A stretch of 64,000 bases of DNA, from NCBI RefSeq assembly GCF_014205115.1, contig NZ_JACHMW010000001.1:1054001-1118000 (forward strand), given 5' to 3'. Below are positions 17,312 to 25,993 of this stretch, piece after piece (within the stretch, counting starts at the first letter, position 1; every line of letters begins with the position of its first letter). The notes under the pieces are model-generated. The model ran no database searches. It was not told where the DNA came from and worked only from the letters and a program-made list of their open reading frames with translations. Made by a program: the position numbers and the translations under genes. Source of the DNA: Micrococcus endophyticus (GTDB taxonomy: Bacteria > Actinomycetota > Actinomycetes > Actinomycetales > Micrococcaceae).

Positions 17312-18105
17312 GCCGTCACCTCCGCCGGCCGGCCCGCCGTGCGGAACGGCTCCGGTGCGGGGACGTCGGCCAGGGCCCCGGGGGCCAGGCCCGGGCGGAA
17401 GCGGACGAGGCCGTGCTCGTCGGGCGCGCCGGGCAGCAGGGCGCCGTGCACCGCGCGGCTGAGGGCGGCGGCGCGGGACGCCGCGGCGGCCGGCACCCGG
17501 GTGCAGCCCGCCACGGGCGTCTCGGGACGCAGCCACCCGGCCCAGGCGGCCAGGGCGGCGGGGCCCGCCTCGGCCCAGCGGTCCAGGTCCAGCAGCACGA
17601 GTCCCGCGCTGTGCGCGGGCGGCAGCGGGGCACGCCCGGGCGCGGGCGCGTCCAGGTCCACCACGACGACGGCGCCGGGCTCGGTCCGGGCTCCCCGCAC
17701 GGCCGCGGCGTCCGCGGCGCCGAGGACCAGGCAGACCGGTCCCTCGCGGCGGTCTGAGGACACCGCGTGCCAGGCGTGGACGGCGGGGCCGGCGGTCCGG
17801 CGTCGCTCGGCGTCGGCCGCCTCGCGCAGCACCGTTGCCTCGGCCCGGAGGCCGGCCAGCTCGGCCGCCACGGCCTGGAGGTCGGCGGGCACGGAGCCCA
17901 GCCGGTCCACGCCCTCGCGGACGGGGCCCACGGCGTCGGCGAGCCGGGTGCCGGCCCGGCGCTCCGCTGCGGCCTGCAGCGCCGCCGGGTCCTGGGTGAG
18001 GGCCCGCCGGGCGGCGACCTCGACGGCCCGGACGGCGCGTCGGCCCCGACGCGCCGCGCCCCGCAGGGACCTCACCGGATGCCGTGCCGCACGCGTCAGC
18101 CTCAC
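17308..18105 (-). CDS. Hypothetical protein with basic N-terminus, partner of downstream glycosyltransferase
   Basis: A 265-residue protein of unknown function. The GTG at 18105 has AGGAGGAGG upstream. The first 35 residues are very Arg-rich; a helical stretch with heptad-like spacing follows (VGPVREGVDRLGSVPADLQAVAAELAGLRAEATVLREAADAERRR split around 60-105), then a Rossmann-like half (PVCLVLGAADAAAVRGART, GAVVVVDLDAP, LVLLDLDRWAEAGPAALAAW). No catalytic motif can be named. It is the first gene of the leftward cluster and overlaps the following transferase by 4 bases. The protein at 23958-24731 has a similar layout and also precedes a large transferase. It may be a degenerate methyltransferase or a scaffold protein. 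Confidence 0.6.
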   Translation of the reverse strand: MRLTRAARHPVRSLRGAARRGRRAVRAVEVAARRALTQDPAALQAAAERRAGTRLADAVGPVREGVDRLGSVPADLQAVAAELAGLRAEATVLREAADAERRRTAGPAVHAWHAVSSDRREGPVCLVLGAADAAAVRGARTEPGAVVVVDLDAPAPGRAPLPPAHSAGLVLLDLDRWAEAGPAALAAWAGWLRPETPVAGCTRVPAAAASRAAALSRAVHGALLPGAPDEHGLVRFRPGLAPGALADVPAPEPFRTAGRPAEVTA

Positions 18106-18161
18106 GTCCGCCTCCTCCTCACACCGGCCCGCGGCCGCAGTGGCGGCCCGGATCGTGGGCC

Positions 18162-18167
18162 ACTCTA
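18162..18167 (-). promoter_or_regulatory. Candidate -10 box of leftward polysaccharide operon
   Basis: TAGAGT on the minus strand, 57 bases before the GTG at 18105, in the 166-bp gap between divergent genes. No clear -35. The same gap must also hold the promoter for the pyruvyltransferase gene on the plus strand; GATAGCT near 18185 is a weak candidate. Confidence 0.4.
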
Positions 18168-18271
18168 CCGGGGGGTGCCGGGCTGATAGCTTGGCCGCGA
18201 GGCCGCCCCGGCCCGCCCCGTCCCCACCCCGCGCCCGCCGCTCCGGCGCGGCTCACGACCCCGGAGGCCCC

Positions 18272-20308
18272 ATGCAGCCCGCCGACCTGCGCGCCGCGCG
18301 CGACCGCCTGCGCCTCAGGCCCGTCCCCGCCCTGCCCGCCCGGCGGGTGCTGCTCGTGCGCCGCACGGGGTCCCCCGCCGACGCCCGGGACCGTGCGCTC
18401 GTCGTCGAGCTGCGCCGCCTGGGCCAGGCGGTGGTGGACCTCGACGTCGCCCGGCACCGGGCCGTCCTCGTCCCCGCCGCGGACGGCGGCCCCGCCCGGC
18501 TGGACCTGGAGCCGGCGGCGGCCCTGCTGCGCCGCCACGCGCCCCACCTCGTGCTCGTCGCCGGTGACGCCTGGTCCCTGACCCCCGCCGCCGCGGACAC
18601 CGTGCGCGAGGGCGGGGCCGTCGTCGTGCGCCTGGCCCCGCCCGGCCACCCGGGCGCGGCGGCGGACGGAGGCGACGGCCTGCACGTGCTGCCCCCCGCC
18701 GTCTCGCGCAGCGAGCTGCTGCTGGACCCACCGCCCTCCCCCGCCCGCGTGGCCGAAGTGCTGGGCGCCGCCGCCGACGGCGACGCGGAGGCCGTCGACC
18801 GGCTGGCCGAGGCCGGACTCCTCGAGACCGGCCTCGCCGAGCTGCTGCGCTCCCTCCCCGCCCCGGGCCGGGCCGCGGACGGCCCCGTGCGCACCGTCCT
18901 GCTCTCGGGCTACTACGGAGCCGGCAACCGCGGCGACGAGCTGCTCCTCGCCGTCCTCCTGGACCATCTGCAGGCCCGCGTGCCCGGGTTCCAGCCCGTG
19001 GTGGCGGCGTCCAACGCCGCGGCGGTGGAGGCCGAGCACGGCGCCCAGGCGTTCTCCCGGGCGGACCTCGACGAGTCCGAGCGCTACGCCGCCCTCGCCA
19101 CCGGCATGATCCTCGGCCCCGGCGGGCACTGGCACGACCACTCCATCCAGCTGGCCGGCGGCGCCGCGGGGCTCGTGCGCGGCGCCCGCGTCTCCCCCGG
19201 GCACATGGCCCAGCTGCCCCTGCTCGTGGCGGCCCACGGAGGCCAGGTGCACGCCGCCGGCCTGGGCGTGGGCCCCCTGAGCGACCCGTCCGCCCGCGCC
19301 GCCGTCCGGCTCACCGGGCGGATCGCGGCCTCGGTGAGCGTCCGCGACGCCGAGTCCGCCGCCCTGCTCGAGCCGATGCCGACGGAGTGGGACGCGCCGG
19401 TGCGGCTCGCCCCCGACCTCGTCTACGGCCTGCCCCTGCCCGCCCCCGAGGGCGGCGACCGCCCCCCGTTCCTGGCCGTGAACCTGCGTCCCTGGACCGA
19501 CGCGCCCGCGCACCGGCGCACCCTGGTGGACACGGTGGCGGCGGTGGCACGCGAGCACGGGCTCGGGATCGTGGGGGTGCCGATGCAGCGCACGGACGTC
19601 GCGCCGCTCCAGGAGCTCGTGGACGCCGCCGGCGACGACGTGCCCGTCGAGGTGCTGCCGGCGGACCTGCCCCTGGCCGAGCTGCTCGGCGTCCTCGGGC
19701 AGGCACGGGTCCTCGTGGCCATGCGGCTGCACGCCTCCCTGCTGCGCCACCGCCTGCGGGGTCCCGCCGTGGGCCTCGTCTACGACCCCAAGGTCGGATC
19801 CCACTTCGCCCAGCTCGGGCGCGCCCACGCCGCCCTGCCGCTGGACGCCGAGCCGGCCGCGCTGCGCGCCGCCCTCGAGGCCGCGCTCGCCGAGGAGTCC
19901 CTGCCGGCGGCCGTGACACGCAGGCTCGCCGAGCTCGAGGACGGGGCGCGGGCCGAGCTCGACCGCCTCGCCGACGCCCTCGCCGTGGCCCCCGCCCGCC
20001 GCCTCGATCCGGGGTGGGCCGACCATCCGGCCCCGCCGCCCCCGGCGTCGCGCACCCCTCCGGCCCCGACTCCGGCCCCGTCGACGGCGGCATCACCCGC
20101 CGCGCCCGCCGCACCCGAGGCCCCCGCGACGCCGCCGGCGCCGGCCGAGCCGCCCGCCGATCGGCCCGCCGTCGCGGACCCCGCGCCCGCACCCCCCGGC
20201 CTCAGAGGGCTCCGGGCGCGCGCCGAGGCCGGGCGGGCGCGGGTGCGCGCGGCCGTGCGCTGGCGCGTCCGCCGGGCCCGCCGCGCCTGGGACGCCCGCG
20301 GCCGCTGA
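18272..20308 (+). CDS. Polysaccharide pyruvyltransferase family protein with low-complexity tail
   Basis: A 678-residue protein; CGGAGG lies 5 bases before the ATG. The core (about 205-575) has the family signature SGYYGAGNRGDELLL near 211, GMILGPGGHWHD, AAGLGVGPLSD, ASVSVRDAESAALL, NLRPWTD and MRLHASLLRHRL near 484, as in CsaB/WcaK/AmsJ. These enzymes add a pyruvyl ketal from phosphoenolpyruvate to a sugar of an exported polymer. The 205 residues before it are a Rossmann-like region (RRVLLVRRTGSPADARDRAL) of unknown use. After residue 585 there is a Pro/Ala/Thr-rich stretch of about 60 residues ending in an Arg-rich tail, both probably disordered. A pyruvylated wall polymer is often the anchor for SLH-domain proteins, which would be worth looking for in this genome. 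Confidence 0.83.
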   Translation: MQPADLRAARDRLRLRPVPALPARRVLLVRRTGSPADARDRALVVELRRLGQAVVDLDVARHRAVLVPAADGGPARLDLEPAAALLRRHAPHLVLVAGDAWSLTPAAADTVREGGAVVVRLAPPGHPGAAADGGDGLHVLPPAVSRSELLLDPPPSPARVAEVLGAAADGDAEAVDRLAEAGLLETGLAELLRSLPAPGRAADGPVRTVLLSGYYGAGNRGDELLLAVLLDHLQARVPGFQPVVAASNAAAVEAEHGAQAFSRADLDESERYAALATGMILGPGGHWHDHSIQLAGGAAGLVRGARVSPGHMAQLPLLVAAHGGQVHAAGLGVGPLSDPSARAAVRLTGRIAASVSVRDAESAALLEPMPTEWDAPVRLAPDLVYGLPLPAPEGGDRPPFLAVNLRPWTDAPAHRRTLVDTVAAVAREHGLGIVGVPMQRTDVAPLQELVDAAGDDVPVEVLPADLPLAELLGVLGQARVLVAMRLHASLLRHRLRGPAVGLVYDPKVGSHFAQLGRAHAALPLDAEPAALRAALEAALAEESLPAAVTRRLAELEDGARAELDRLADALAVAPARRLDPGWADHPAPPPPASRTPPAPTPAPSTAASPAAPAAPEAPATPPAPAEPPADRPAVADPAPAPPGLRGLRARAEAGRARVRAAVRWRVRRARRAWDARGR

Positions 20309-20313
20309 CGCGG

Positions 20314-20349
20314 ACGGGCCCGCCGATCCGGAGGGATCGGCGGGCCCGT
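20314..20349. terminator. Bidirectional terminator between pyruvyltransferase gene and wecC
   Basis: A perfect 16-bp stem (20314-20329 with 20334-20349) and a 4-nt GGAG loop lie between convergent stops at 20308 and 20380. Confidence 0.85.
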
Positions 20350-20379
20350 GCATGCGGGGGCGCGGTGTCGCGCTGACGG

Positions 20380-21642
20380 TCAGGCGGAGGCGCCGGCCTC
20401 GGCGCGCCACTGGCCGCGCGTGTCGATCACGCGCTTGCCCGCCGCTTTCTCGCCGAGGTCAGCGAAGGCGTCGTGGTCCACGAGCAGCAGGACGATGTCC
20501 GCGGCCTCCACGGCCTCGTCGGCTCCGACCAGGCGAACGTTGGCCTTGCCCTGCAGCTTCGCCGGCAGCTCCTCCACGTTGGGCTCGACGACGAGGACCT
20601 CGGAGCCGGAGAACTGGTCCGCCAGGTCGGCGGCGATGTTCAGGGCCGGGGACTCGCGCAGGTCGTCGATGTTCGGCTTGAACGCCAGGCCGAGGGCGGC
20701 GACGACGGGCGTGCGGCCGGTCTCCTGCTGGACGTCGAACGCGGCCGCCTTGACCTGGTCGATGACCCACTGCGGCTTGCCGTCGTTGATCTCGCGGGCG
20801 GCGCGGATGATGCGGGCCGTCTGCGGGGCGGCGTCGACGATGAACCACGGGTCCACGGCGATGCAGTGCCCGCCCACGCCCGGGCCGGGCTGCAGGATGT
20901 TCACGCGCGGGTGGTGGTTCGCCAGCTCGATGAGCTCCCACACGTCGATGCCCTGCTCGGCGCAGATCACGGACAGCTCGTTGGCGAACGCGATGTTCAC
21001 GTCGCGGAAGGAGTTCTCCACCAGCTTGGCCATCTCGGCGGTGCGGGTGTCCGTCAGGAGGATCTCGCCCTCGCAGAACGTCTCGTAGAGCTCCTTGGCG
21101 CGCTGGGCGGCGCGCCGGGTGGAGCCGCCGACGATGCGGTCGTTGGTGACCAGCTCGACCATCACGCGGCCGGGGAGGACGCGCTCGGGGCAGTGGGCGA
21201 AGTCCAGCTCGGCCTCGCGCAGCTCTGGGCGCGCGGCGTAGATGACCTCGGCCATGTGCTCGGTGGCGCCGGGGGGCGAGGTGGACTCCAGGATCACGAG
21301 CTCGTCGCCGGTGAGCTGCGGGGCCAGGCCGCGAGCGGCCGCCTCGATGTAGCCCAGGTCCGGCGAGTGGCCGTCCTTGAACGGGGTCGGCACGGCCACG
21401 ATGTAGGCGTCCGCGGCGGGGGTCTCCTTCGAGGCGGAGAGCAGGCCCTTCTCCACGGCTCGCGCCACGAAGTCCGCCAGGTCGGGCTCCACGAAGGGCA
21501 CGGTGCCGGCGTTGACGGCGTCCACGGTGCGGTCGGACACGTCCACGCCGAGGACCTTCACGCCGTTCTCGGCGAGGATGGCGGCGGTCGGCAGGCCGAT
21601 GTAGCCCAATCCGATGACGGCGACGGTCTCGATCTTCTTCAC
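20380..21642 (-). CDS. wecC: UDP-N-acetyl-D-mannosamine dehydrogenase
   Basis: A 420-residue enzyme that oxidises UDP-ManNAc to UDP-ManNAcA with NAD, the donor for N-acetylmannosaminuronic acid in wall polymers. AVIGLGYIGLPTAAIL near 8-23 is the NAD fold, STSPPGATEHM and HCPERVLPG are central motifs, and C260 in VGGHCIAVDPWF is the catalytic cysteine. The VDPWFI sequence and the length match WecC rather than UDP-glucose dehydrogenase. The GTG at 21642 has AGGGAG upstream. Micrococcus teichuronic acid is known to contain ManNAcA and glucose, which fits, although no UDP-GlcNAc 2-epimerase (wecB/mnaA) is in this window. Confidence 0.92.
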   Translation of the reverse strand: MKKIETVAVIGLGYIGLPTAAILAENGVKVLGVDVSDRTVDAVNAGTVPFVEPDLADFVARAVEKGLLSASKETPAADAYIVAVPTPFKDGHSPDLGYIEAAARGLAPQLTGDELVILESTSPPGATEHMAEVIYAARPELREAELDFAHCPERVLPGRVMVELVTNDRIVGGSTRRAAQRAKELYETFCEGEILLTDTRTAEMAKLVENSFRDVNIAFANELSVICAEQGIDVWELIELANHHPRVNILQPGPGVGGHCIAVDPWFIVDAAPQTARIIRAAREINDGKPQWVIDQVKAAAFDVQQETGRTPVVAALGLAFKPNIDDLRESPALNIAADLADQFSGSEVLVVEPNVEELPAKLQGKANVRLVGADEAVEAADIVLLLVDHDAFADLGEKAAGKRVIDTRGQWRAEAGASA

Positions 21643-21712
21643 GTGGACTCCCTGCTGGCGGTGGTACGGTGCATGCCGCCCCGCCGGAGGCACGGGACAG
21701 TCTCTGCCTCTC

Positions 21713-21718
21713 ACCCTA
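21713..21718 (-). promoter_or_regulatory. Candidate -10 box for wecC
   Basis: TAGGGT lies on the minus strand in the 99-bp gap upstream of wecC, giving a leader of about 65 bases. The hexamer is the same as at two leaderless genes in this window. Confidence 0.4.
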
Positions 21719-21741
21719 CCGCCGCCCCGCCCCGCGCGGCC

Positions 21742-23961
21742 TCAGCCCAGGCCGAGCGCCTCGCGCCACAGGCCGGCCACGGCGCGCTCGTCGTACGGGC
21801 GCACCCGCTCCCGGGCTTGGGCGGAGAGCGCCTCCCACCGCGCGTCGTCCGCCACGGCCTCGAGCACCCGCCGCGCCGCGGCGTCGGTGTCGGCCACCAC
21901 GAGGTCCTCGCCGAACACGCCGACGGCGCCCGGCCGGTCCCAGACGAGCGGGACGGCCCCCGAGACCATGCCCTCGGCGGGCGCGAGATGGAAGCTCTCC
22001 GTGGTGGACGGGGACAGCACCCAGCCGATCTTCGTCAGCCACGAGCCCATGTCCGCGCCGAAGGGCTCGAACGCCACCGCCTCGCGCAGCGGGCCCGCCC
22101 CGATCCGGGAGAACAGGTCCAGGTACGCCTCGCGCTGCACCGGCTTGCGCCACTCGTGCGGGTATTCCCACGGCATGCGGCCGCGCACGTGCAGGGTGAA
22201 CCGGTCGTCGTGCTCGCGCAGCGCCTCGAGCAGGTCCACCGCGCGGTCGAGCCGCTTGCGCAGCGGGACCACGCCCACGATGCCCAGGCGGTGCCGGCGC
22301 CCGTCGGCGGCGGGCCGGTCCAGGTCCGCCAGGGAGACGGCATTGGGGATCACGGTGACGCGCTCAGGGTCGATGGCCAGGTGCTCGCGCGTGAGGTCCC
22401 GGTAGAGGTCGGAGACCGTGACGAGCCGGTCCACGGCGCCGGCCTCCAGCGCGGAGAGCCAGCCGCCGCGCAGCTCGAACATGTGCAGGCGCACCACGAG
22501 GCGCTGGCCGGGGCGCTTGTGGCGGGCGTACCAGACCGCGTTCGGCCCGGCCCACTCGCAGACCACGACGTCGGCCCACTCCACGAGGCGCCGCGAGGCG
22601 GCCTCGTCGTGGCGGTGCAGGCCCTCCCAGCGGTCCAGGCGCAGCTCGACCGTGGGGTCGTCGCGCAGCAGGTCGACGAGCTCGCCGGCGAACTTGAGGT
22701 CGTGGCCGGCGAGGACGACCCGTGTGCGGGGCGCGGTGCGCGCCGGCACCTGCTCCGTGGTCCGGGGCGTCTCCAGCAGTCCGAGACGGCGGAGATAGCC
22801 GACCACGACCCGGGCACGCGCGGTCATGCGGTACGGCTCGGCCGCCTCGACGACGCGGCGGGACAGCGCCGAAAGCTCGTGGCGCACCGCCGCGATCCGC
22901 GCGGCGATGTCCTGCGCCGAGTCCGTCAGCGCCTCGACGAACAGCGGGTAGTCCGCGCCCAGCAGCTCCTCGTGGGCCACGGTGCGGTTGACGAGCGGCG
23001 GGACGCCCACCGCGCAGCTCTCGAGCACCTTGGTGGAGATCTCGAGGGAGAGGTCGAGCGCGGGCGTGCGCCAGCCGAGGGAGATGTCCGCCTCGGCGGT
23101 GCGCGCCAGGGCCTCCTCGCGCGGGATCGCCCCGGTCCACTCGAAGCCCGGCATGTCGGACTCGAGGCGGGCGCGCATGGCGGCCGCCCAGTCGCGGTGC
23201 TCGGGCTCCCGGTGGACCTTGTCCCCCACCATCGTCAGCGTCGCCGGGACGCCGGCCTCCTGGAGGGCGGCCAGGATGTCCGGCATGAGGTCGGTGCGCC
23301 AGTCGTAGGCGAACTTGCCGGCGTACACGAGGCGGACCGGCCCCGTGCCGTGGTCGTCGGGGCGCACGGCCGGGACGAGCGAGTCCGGCACCATGGGCGA
23401 GAGCAGCACGGTGCGTCCGGCGGCCGCGGGGACGAGGGCCTCCAGGACGGCGCGCGCCTGCGGCGTCTGGGCCAGCATGAGCCGGCTCGCGTCGGCCACG
23501 CGGGAGATCTCCTCGACCCGCTCCGGAGGGAAGTCCTCCCCGACATAGCCGTACTCGGTGACGTAGGACCAGAGCCGGCCCTCGAACGCCTTGCGGTCCG
23601 CGAGCTCCACGCACGCGTGGATGCCGCGCACCAGGACGACGTCGTACGGGTCCGCCGCGTCCAGCTCCTGGAGGACGTCCGCGGCGCGGGCCGGGGACAT
23701 GGCGTGCTGCCCGGCCGGGGGCCGGGCGGCGAGCACGCGCACGCCGTCCAGGCGGCGCAGGGGCGCGGTGAGCAGGTCGCGGCGCTCCTCGGCCTTGAGC
23801 TGCACGTCCACGGCGGCTCCGGTGCGGGCGAGGGTCTCGGCCATGGACGGCAGCCAGGTCGCGGACCCGTCCATCACGTTGAGGTCCACGTCGCCGTAGA
23901 GCAGGACGCGGAGGCCGGAGGCGTCCGTCAGCCGGGCGGGGGTCGGGTGGTCCGGGCTCAT
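21742..23961 (-). CDS. Tandem two-domain GT4-like glycosyltransferase
   Basis: A 739-residue protein holding two GT-B units in one chain. The ATG at 23961 overlaps the upstream stop by 4 bases. Unit 1 (about 15-420) has RVLLYGDVDLNVMDGSATWL, VVLVRGIHACVELADRKAF, RLVYAGKFAYDWRTDLMPDI and SLEISTKVLESCAVGVPPLV (the K-x-x-E donor site). Unit 2 (about 430-739) has VVLAGHDLKFAGELVDLL, ADVVVCEWAGPNAVWYA, VTVIPNAVSLADLD, GIVGVVPLRKRLDRAVDLLE and STTESFHLAPAEGMVSGAVP. Unit 2 is paralogous to the C-terminal half of the protein at 536-2347. A bifunctional chain may add two sugars in succession. wecC is next downstream, so one unit could use UDP-ManNAcA; that is inference. Confidence 0.85.
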   Translation of the reverse strand: MSPDHPTPARLTDASGLRVLLYGDVDLNVMDGSATWLPSMAETLARTGAAVDVQLKAEERRDLLTAPLRRLDGVRVLAARPPAGQHAMSPARAADVLQELDAADPYDVVLVRGIHACVELADRKAFEGRLWSYVTEYGYVGEDFPPERVEEISRVADASRLMLAQTPQARAVLEALVPAAAGRTVLLSPMVPDSLVPAVRPDDHGTGPVRLVYAGKFAYDWRTDLMPDILAALQEAGVPATLTMVGDKVHREPEHRDWAAAMRARLESDMPGFEWTGAIPREEALARTAEADISLGWRTPALDLSLEISTKVLESCAVGVPPLVNRTVAHEELLGADYPLFVEALTDSAQDIAARIAAVRHELSALSRRVVEAAEPYRMTARARVVVGYLRRLGLLETPRTTEQVPARTAPRTRVVLAGHDLKFAGELVDLLRDDPTVELRLDRWEGLHRHDEAASRRLVEWADVVVCEWAGPNAVWYARHKRPGQRLVVRLHMFELRGGWLSALEAGAVDRLVTVSDLYRDLTREHLAIDPERVTVIPNAVSLADLDRPAADGRRHRLGIVGVVPLRKRLDRAVDLLEALREHDDRFTLHVRGRMPWEYPHEWRKPVQREAYLDLFSRIGAGPLREAVAFEPFGADMGSWLTKIGWVLSPSTTESFHLAPAEGMVSGAVPLVWDRPGAVGVFGEDLVVADTDAAARRVLEAVADDARWEALSAQARERVRPYDERAVAGLWREALGLG

Positions 23962-24731
23962 GCGGCCTCCTGGGGGCAGTGGAGGAGGACGTCGACGATG
24001 CCCTGGGGGGCGTCGCCCGGATCCTCGGTGAAGTGCAGCGGCACGCGGGCCGACCCGGCCTCGACCACGATCACGTCCTCGGCCTGCAGCAGGGCGAGGG
24101 CGCCGAGCCGGTGCCGGTGGCGGCCGCGGGAGAGCACCCAGACGCTCACGCCACGGTCGGCGGCCGCGTCGAGGGCGGAGCGCAGCTCCAGGAAGAGGGC
24201 GGCGCCGGAGGCGTCGAGCGCCCCCGCCCACAGGCCCTGCACGCCGTCCAGGTCCACGACGACCGCCTCCACGCGCTCGGCCACCGCGGCCGCGGTGCCC
24301 GGCAGCAGCGGGACCACCCGGTGCCCGGCGGCCTCCAGGGCGGCGCGCACGTCCGGGGCGACGACGGCGCCGACGGCGCGCCCGCCCTGTGCGGTGCGGG
24401 AGGTGTCGGCGAGGCCGAGGACACGCTCGAGGCGGGCCGCGGCGTCGGGGTCGGCGCCGACGGCGGCCGCGCCGCGGCCGGTGGCGGCGGCGGAGCCGGG
24501 GCGGGTGCGGGAGGACCCGCCCGTGAGGCCGAGGGGGTCGGCGGGGCGACGGTCGGCTCGGCTCTGGGCGCCCCAGCGGACGCCGAAGACGCCGCGGACC
24601 TCCTCCGCCACGCTCGGGGGCAGGCGCCGCAGCAGGGCGCCGCCCGCGCCGCGGACGCGGCGGCGCTGTTCGGGGGGCAGGGCCCGCACGCCGGAGCGCG
24701 CGATCCGCCGGATGGACTTCCCTGCTGACAT
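23958..24731 (-). CDS. Hypothetical protein with basic N-terminus, upstream of tandem glycosyltransferase
   Basis: A 257-residue protein of unknown function. The ATG at 24731 (MSAGKSIRRIARSG) is preferred over a GTG at 24779 because the basic leader of this class starts there; the choice is uncertain and no strong ribosome binding site is visible. After an Arg-rich amphipathic start (about 1-50) and an Ala/Gly linker, residues 110-257 look like an alpha/beta fold: AVGAVVAPDVRAALEAAGHR, EAVVVDLDGVQGLWAGALD, FLELRSALDAAADRGVSVWVL and LQAEDVIVVEAGSARVPLHF. The last is close to the end of many methyltransferase-like or transferase-partner domains, but no active site can be named. It overlaps the tandem glycosyltransferase by 4 bases, as the protein at 17308-18105 does with its own transferase. 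Confidence 0.6.
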   Translation of the reverse strand: MSAGKSIRRIARSGVRALPPEQRRRVRGAGGALLRRLPPSVAEEVRGVFGVRWGAQSRADRRPADPLGLTGGSSRTRPGSAAATGRGAAAVGADPDAAARLERVLGLADTSRTAQGGRAVGAVVAPDVRAALEAAGHRVVPLLPGTAAAVAERVEAVVVDLDGVQGLWAGALDASGAALFLELRSALDAAADRGVSVWVLSRGRHRHRLGALALLQAEDVIVVEAGSARVPLHFTEDPGDAPQGIVDVLLHCPQEAA

Positions 24732-24794
24732 CTCGACCCGTCCCTCGGTCTCGCGGTGGTGGTGACGCCGCCCGGGCACGCGGGCGGCGCGTCC

Positions 24795-24800
24795 ACCTTA
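24795..24800 (-). promoter_or_regulatory. Candidate -10 box upstream of 24731
   Basis: TAAGGT on the minus strand in the 89-bp gap between the GT4 gene ending at 24821 and the start at 24731. No -35 is recognisable. Confidence 0.35.
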
Positions 24801-24820
24801 GCAACCGGGCCGGTCGGTCC

Positions 24821-25993
24821 TCAGCGTCCGGCGACGCGGCGCAGGAGGAGCTCGTAGCGGCGGGCCACGGCGGGCAGGTCGGCGTGGCGGCGCACCCAGT
24901 CGCGGCCGCCCTCGCCCACCGCGGTGCGCGCCGGATCGTCCGCGAGCGCCGTCAGGTGCGCCGTGAGGTCCTCGGCCTCCGGACCCACGACGTCGGCGCC
25001 GCCGGCCTCCTCGAGGGTGCGGGCGGCCTCGCCCTGGACCATGCCGGTGACGTGCCGGCCCACCGCGAGGACCTCGTAGGTCTTGGACGGCACGGTGTGC
25101 CGGAAGCTCGGCCAGTCCGGGCGCAGGGCCACCACGAGCGTGTCCGCCCACGCGTACTGCCGCGCCACGTCCTCCCCGTGCACGGGGCCGAGGATCTCCG
25201 CCGGGTGGCCGAGCTCGGCGTTGCGCGCCTCGAGGGCCGCACGGCGCGTGCCCTCGCCCACGAGGCGCACGCGCACCCCGGGGCGGTCGCGCCGCAGGGC
25301 GGCGGCCGCGTCCACGACCCGCTCCAGCCCCTGGCTCTCCCCCATGTTCCCCAGGTAGAGCACGTGCAGCTCGCCGGCGTCGCGCGCCCTCGGCGGGGCG
25401 ACGGCCAGCCGGACGAGGTCCACGCCGTTGCCCAGGGTGCGCACCACCCGGATGCCGCGCCCGCGCAGGGTCTCGGCGAAGCCGTCCGTCACGGTGACCA
25501 CCAGCCGTGCGGCCCGCTGGCCGCCCGTCACGATCCGCTCCATGGCCGCGCCCAGCACCCCCTGCTGCACCCCGGCCTCGTGCCCGAGGTCCGGCCACGC
25601 GTCCCGCATCTCCAGGACCAGGGGGCGCCGCCGCAGGCGGGAGAGCACGACGCCCGGCACCACCACCGGCAACGCCGGCACGGTGGCCACCACCACGTCT
25701 GGGCGGCGCGTCGCAAGCCCGCGCGGCACCGCCAGCACCGCGTGGACGGCCGCCTCGAGGAAGCGCCCGTTCCGGCCGGCCTCCCCCAGCGGGAGGCGGG
25801 GGGTCCGCAGGACGCGCTCGCCGTCTGGCCCGGTGACGGCCCGTAGCCCGCCGGGGGCGACGACGTCGACGTCCCAGCCGGCGGCCCGCAGCGCGGCCAC
25901 CACGGCGGCCCAGCGGCGCGCCGGCGGGGTGCGCTCGGGCCGGTAGGAGTGGGTGATCAGGAGGACGCGGGGGCGTCGGGGCTCAGTCGGCAC
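24821..25993 (-). CDS. GT4 glycosyltransferase (WcaI/WbuB-like)
   Basis: A 390-residue enzyme of normal GT4 length. The GTG at 25993 has GGGGAGGA upstream and overlaps the LCP gene by 11 bases. RVLLITHSYRPERTPPARR at the N-terminus is the acceptor-side loop typical of the WcaI/WbuB group, followed by LEMRDAWPDLGHEAG, TVTDGFAETLRGRG, RTLGNGVDLVR, LHVLYLGNMGESQGLERVV and VPSKTYEVLAVGRHVTGMVQG (the E-x7-E region). It probably adds one sugar to the lipid-linked repeat at the inner face of the membrane. Pairing with an LCP gene ties it to a wall-anchored polymer. Confidence 0.9.
   Translation of the reverse strand: MPTEPRRPRVLLITHSYRPERTPPARRWAAVVAALRAAGWDVDVVAPGGLRAVTGPDGERVLRTPRLPLGEAGRNGRFLEAAVHAVLAVPRGLATRRPDVVVATVPALPVVVPGVVLSRLRRRPLVLEMRDAWPDLGHEAGVQQGVLGAAMERIVTGGQRAARLVVTVTDGFAETLRGRGIRVVRTLGNGVDLVRLAVAPPRARDAGELHVLYLGNMGESQGLERVVDAAAALRRDRPGVRVRLVGEGTRRAALEARNAELGHPAEILGPVHGEDVARQYAWADTLVVALRPDWPSFRHTVPSKTYEVLAVGRHVTGMVQGEAARTLEEAGGADVVGPEAEDLTAHLTALADDPARTAVGEGGRDWVRRHADLPAVARRYELLLRRVAGR

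Noticed and set aside
14663-18271. Open frame extending the pyruvyltransferase gene upstream
   Set aside because: The part before 18272 is antisense to real genes and has poor protein character; a ribosome binding site and the family start support 18272.
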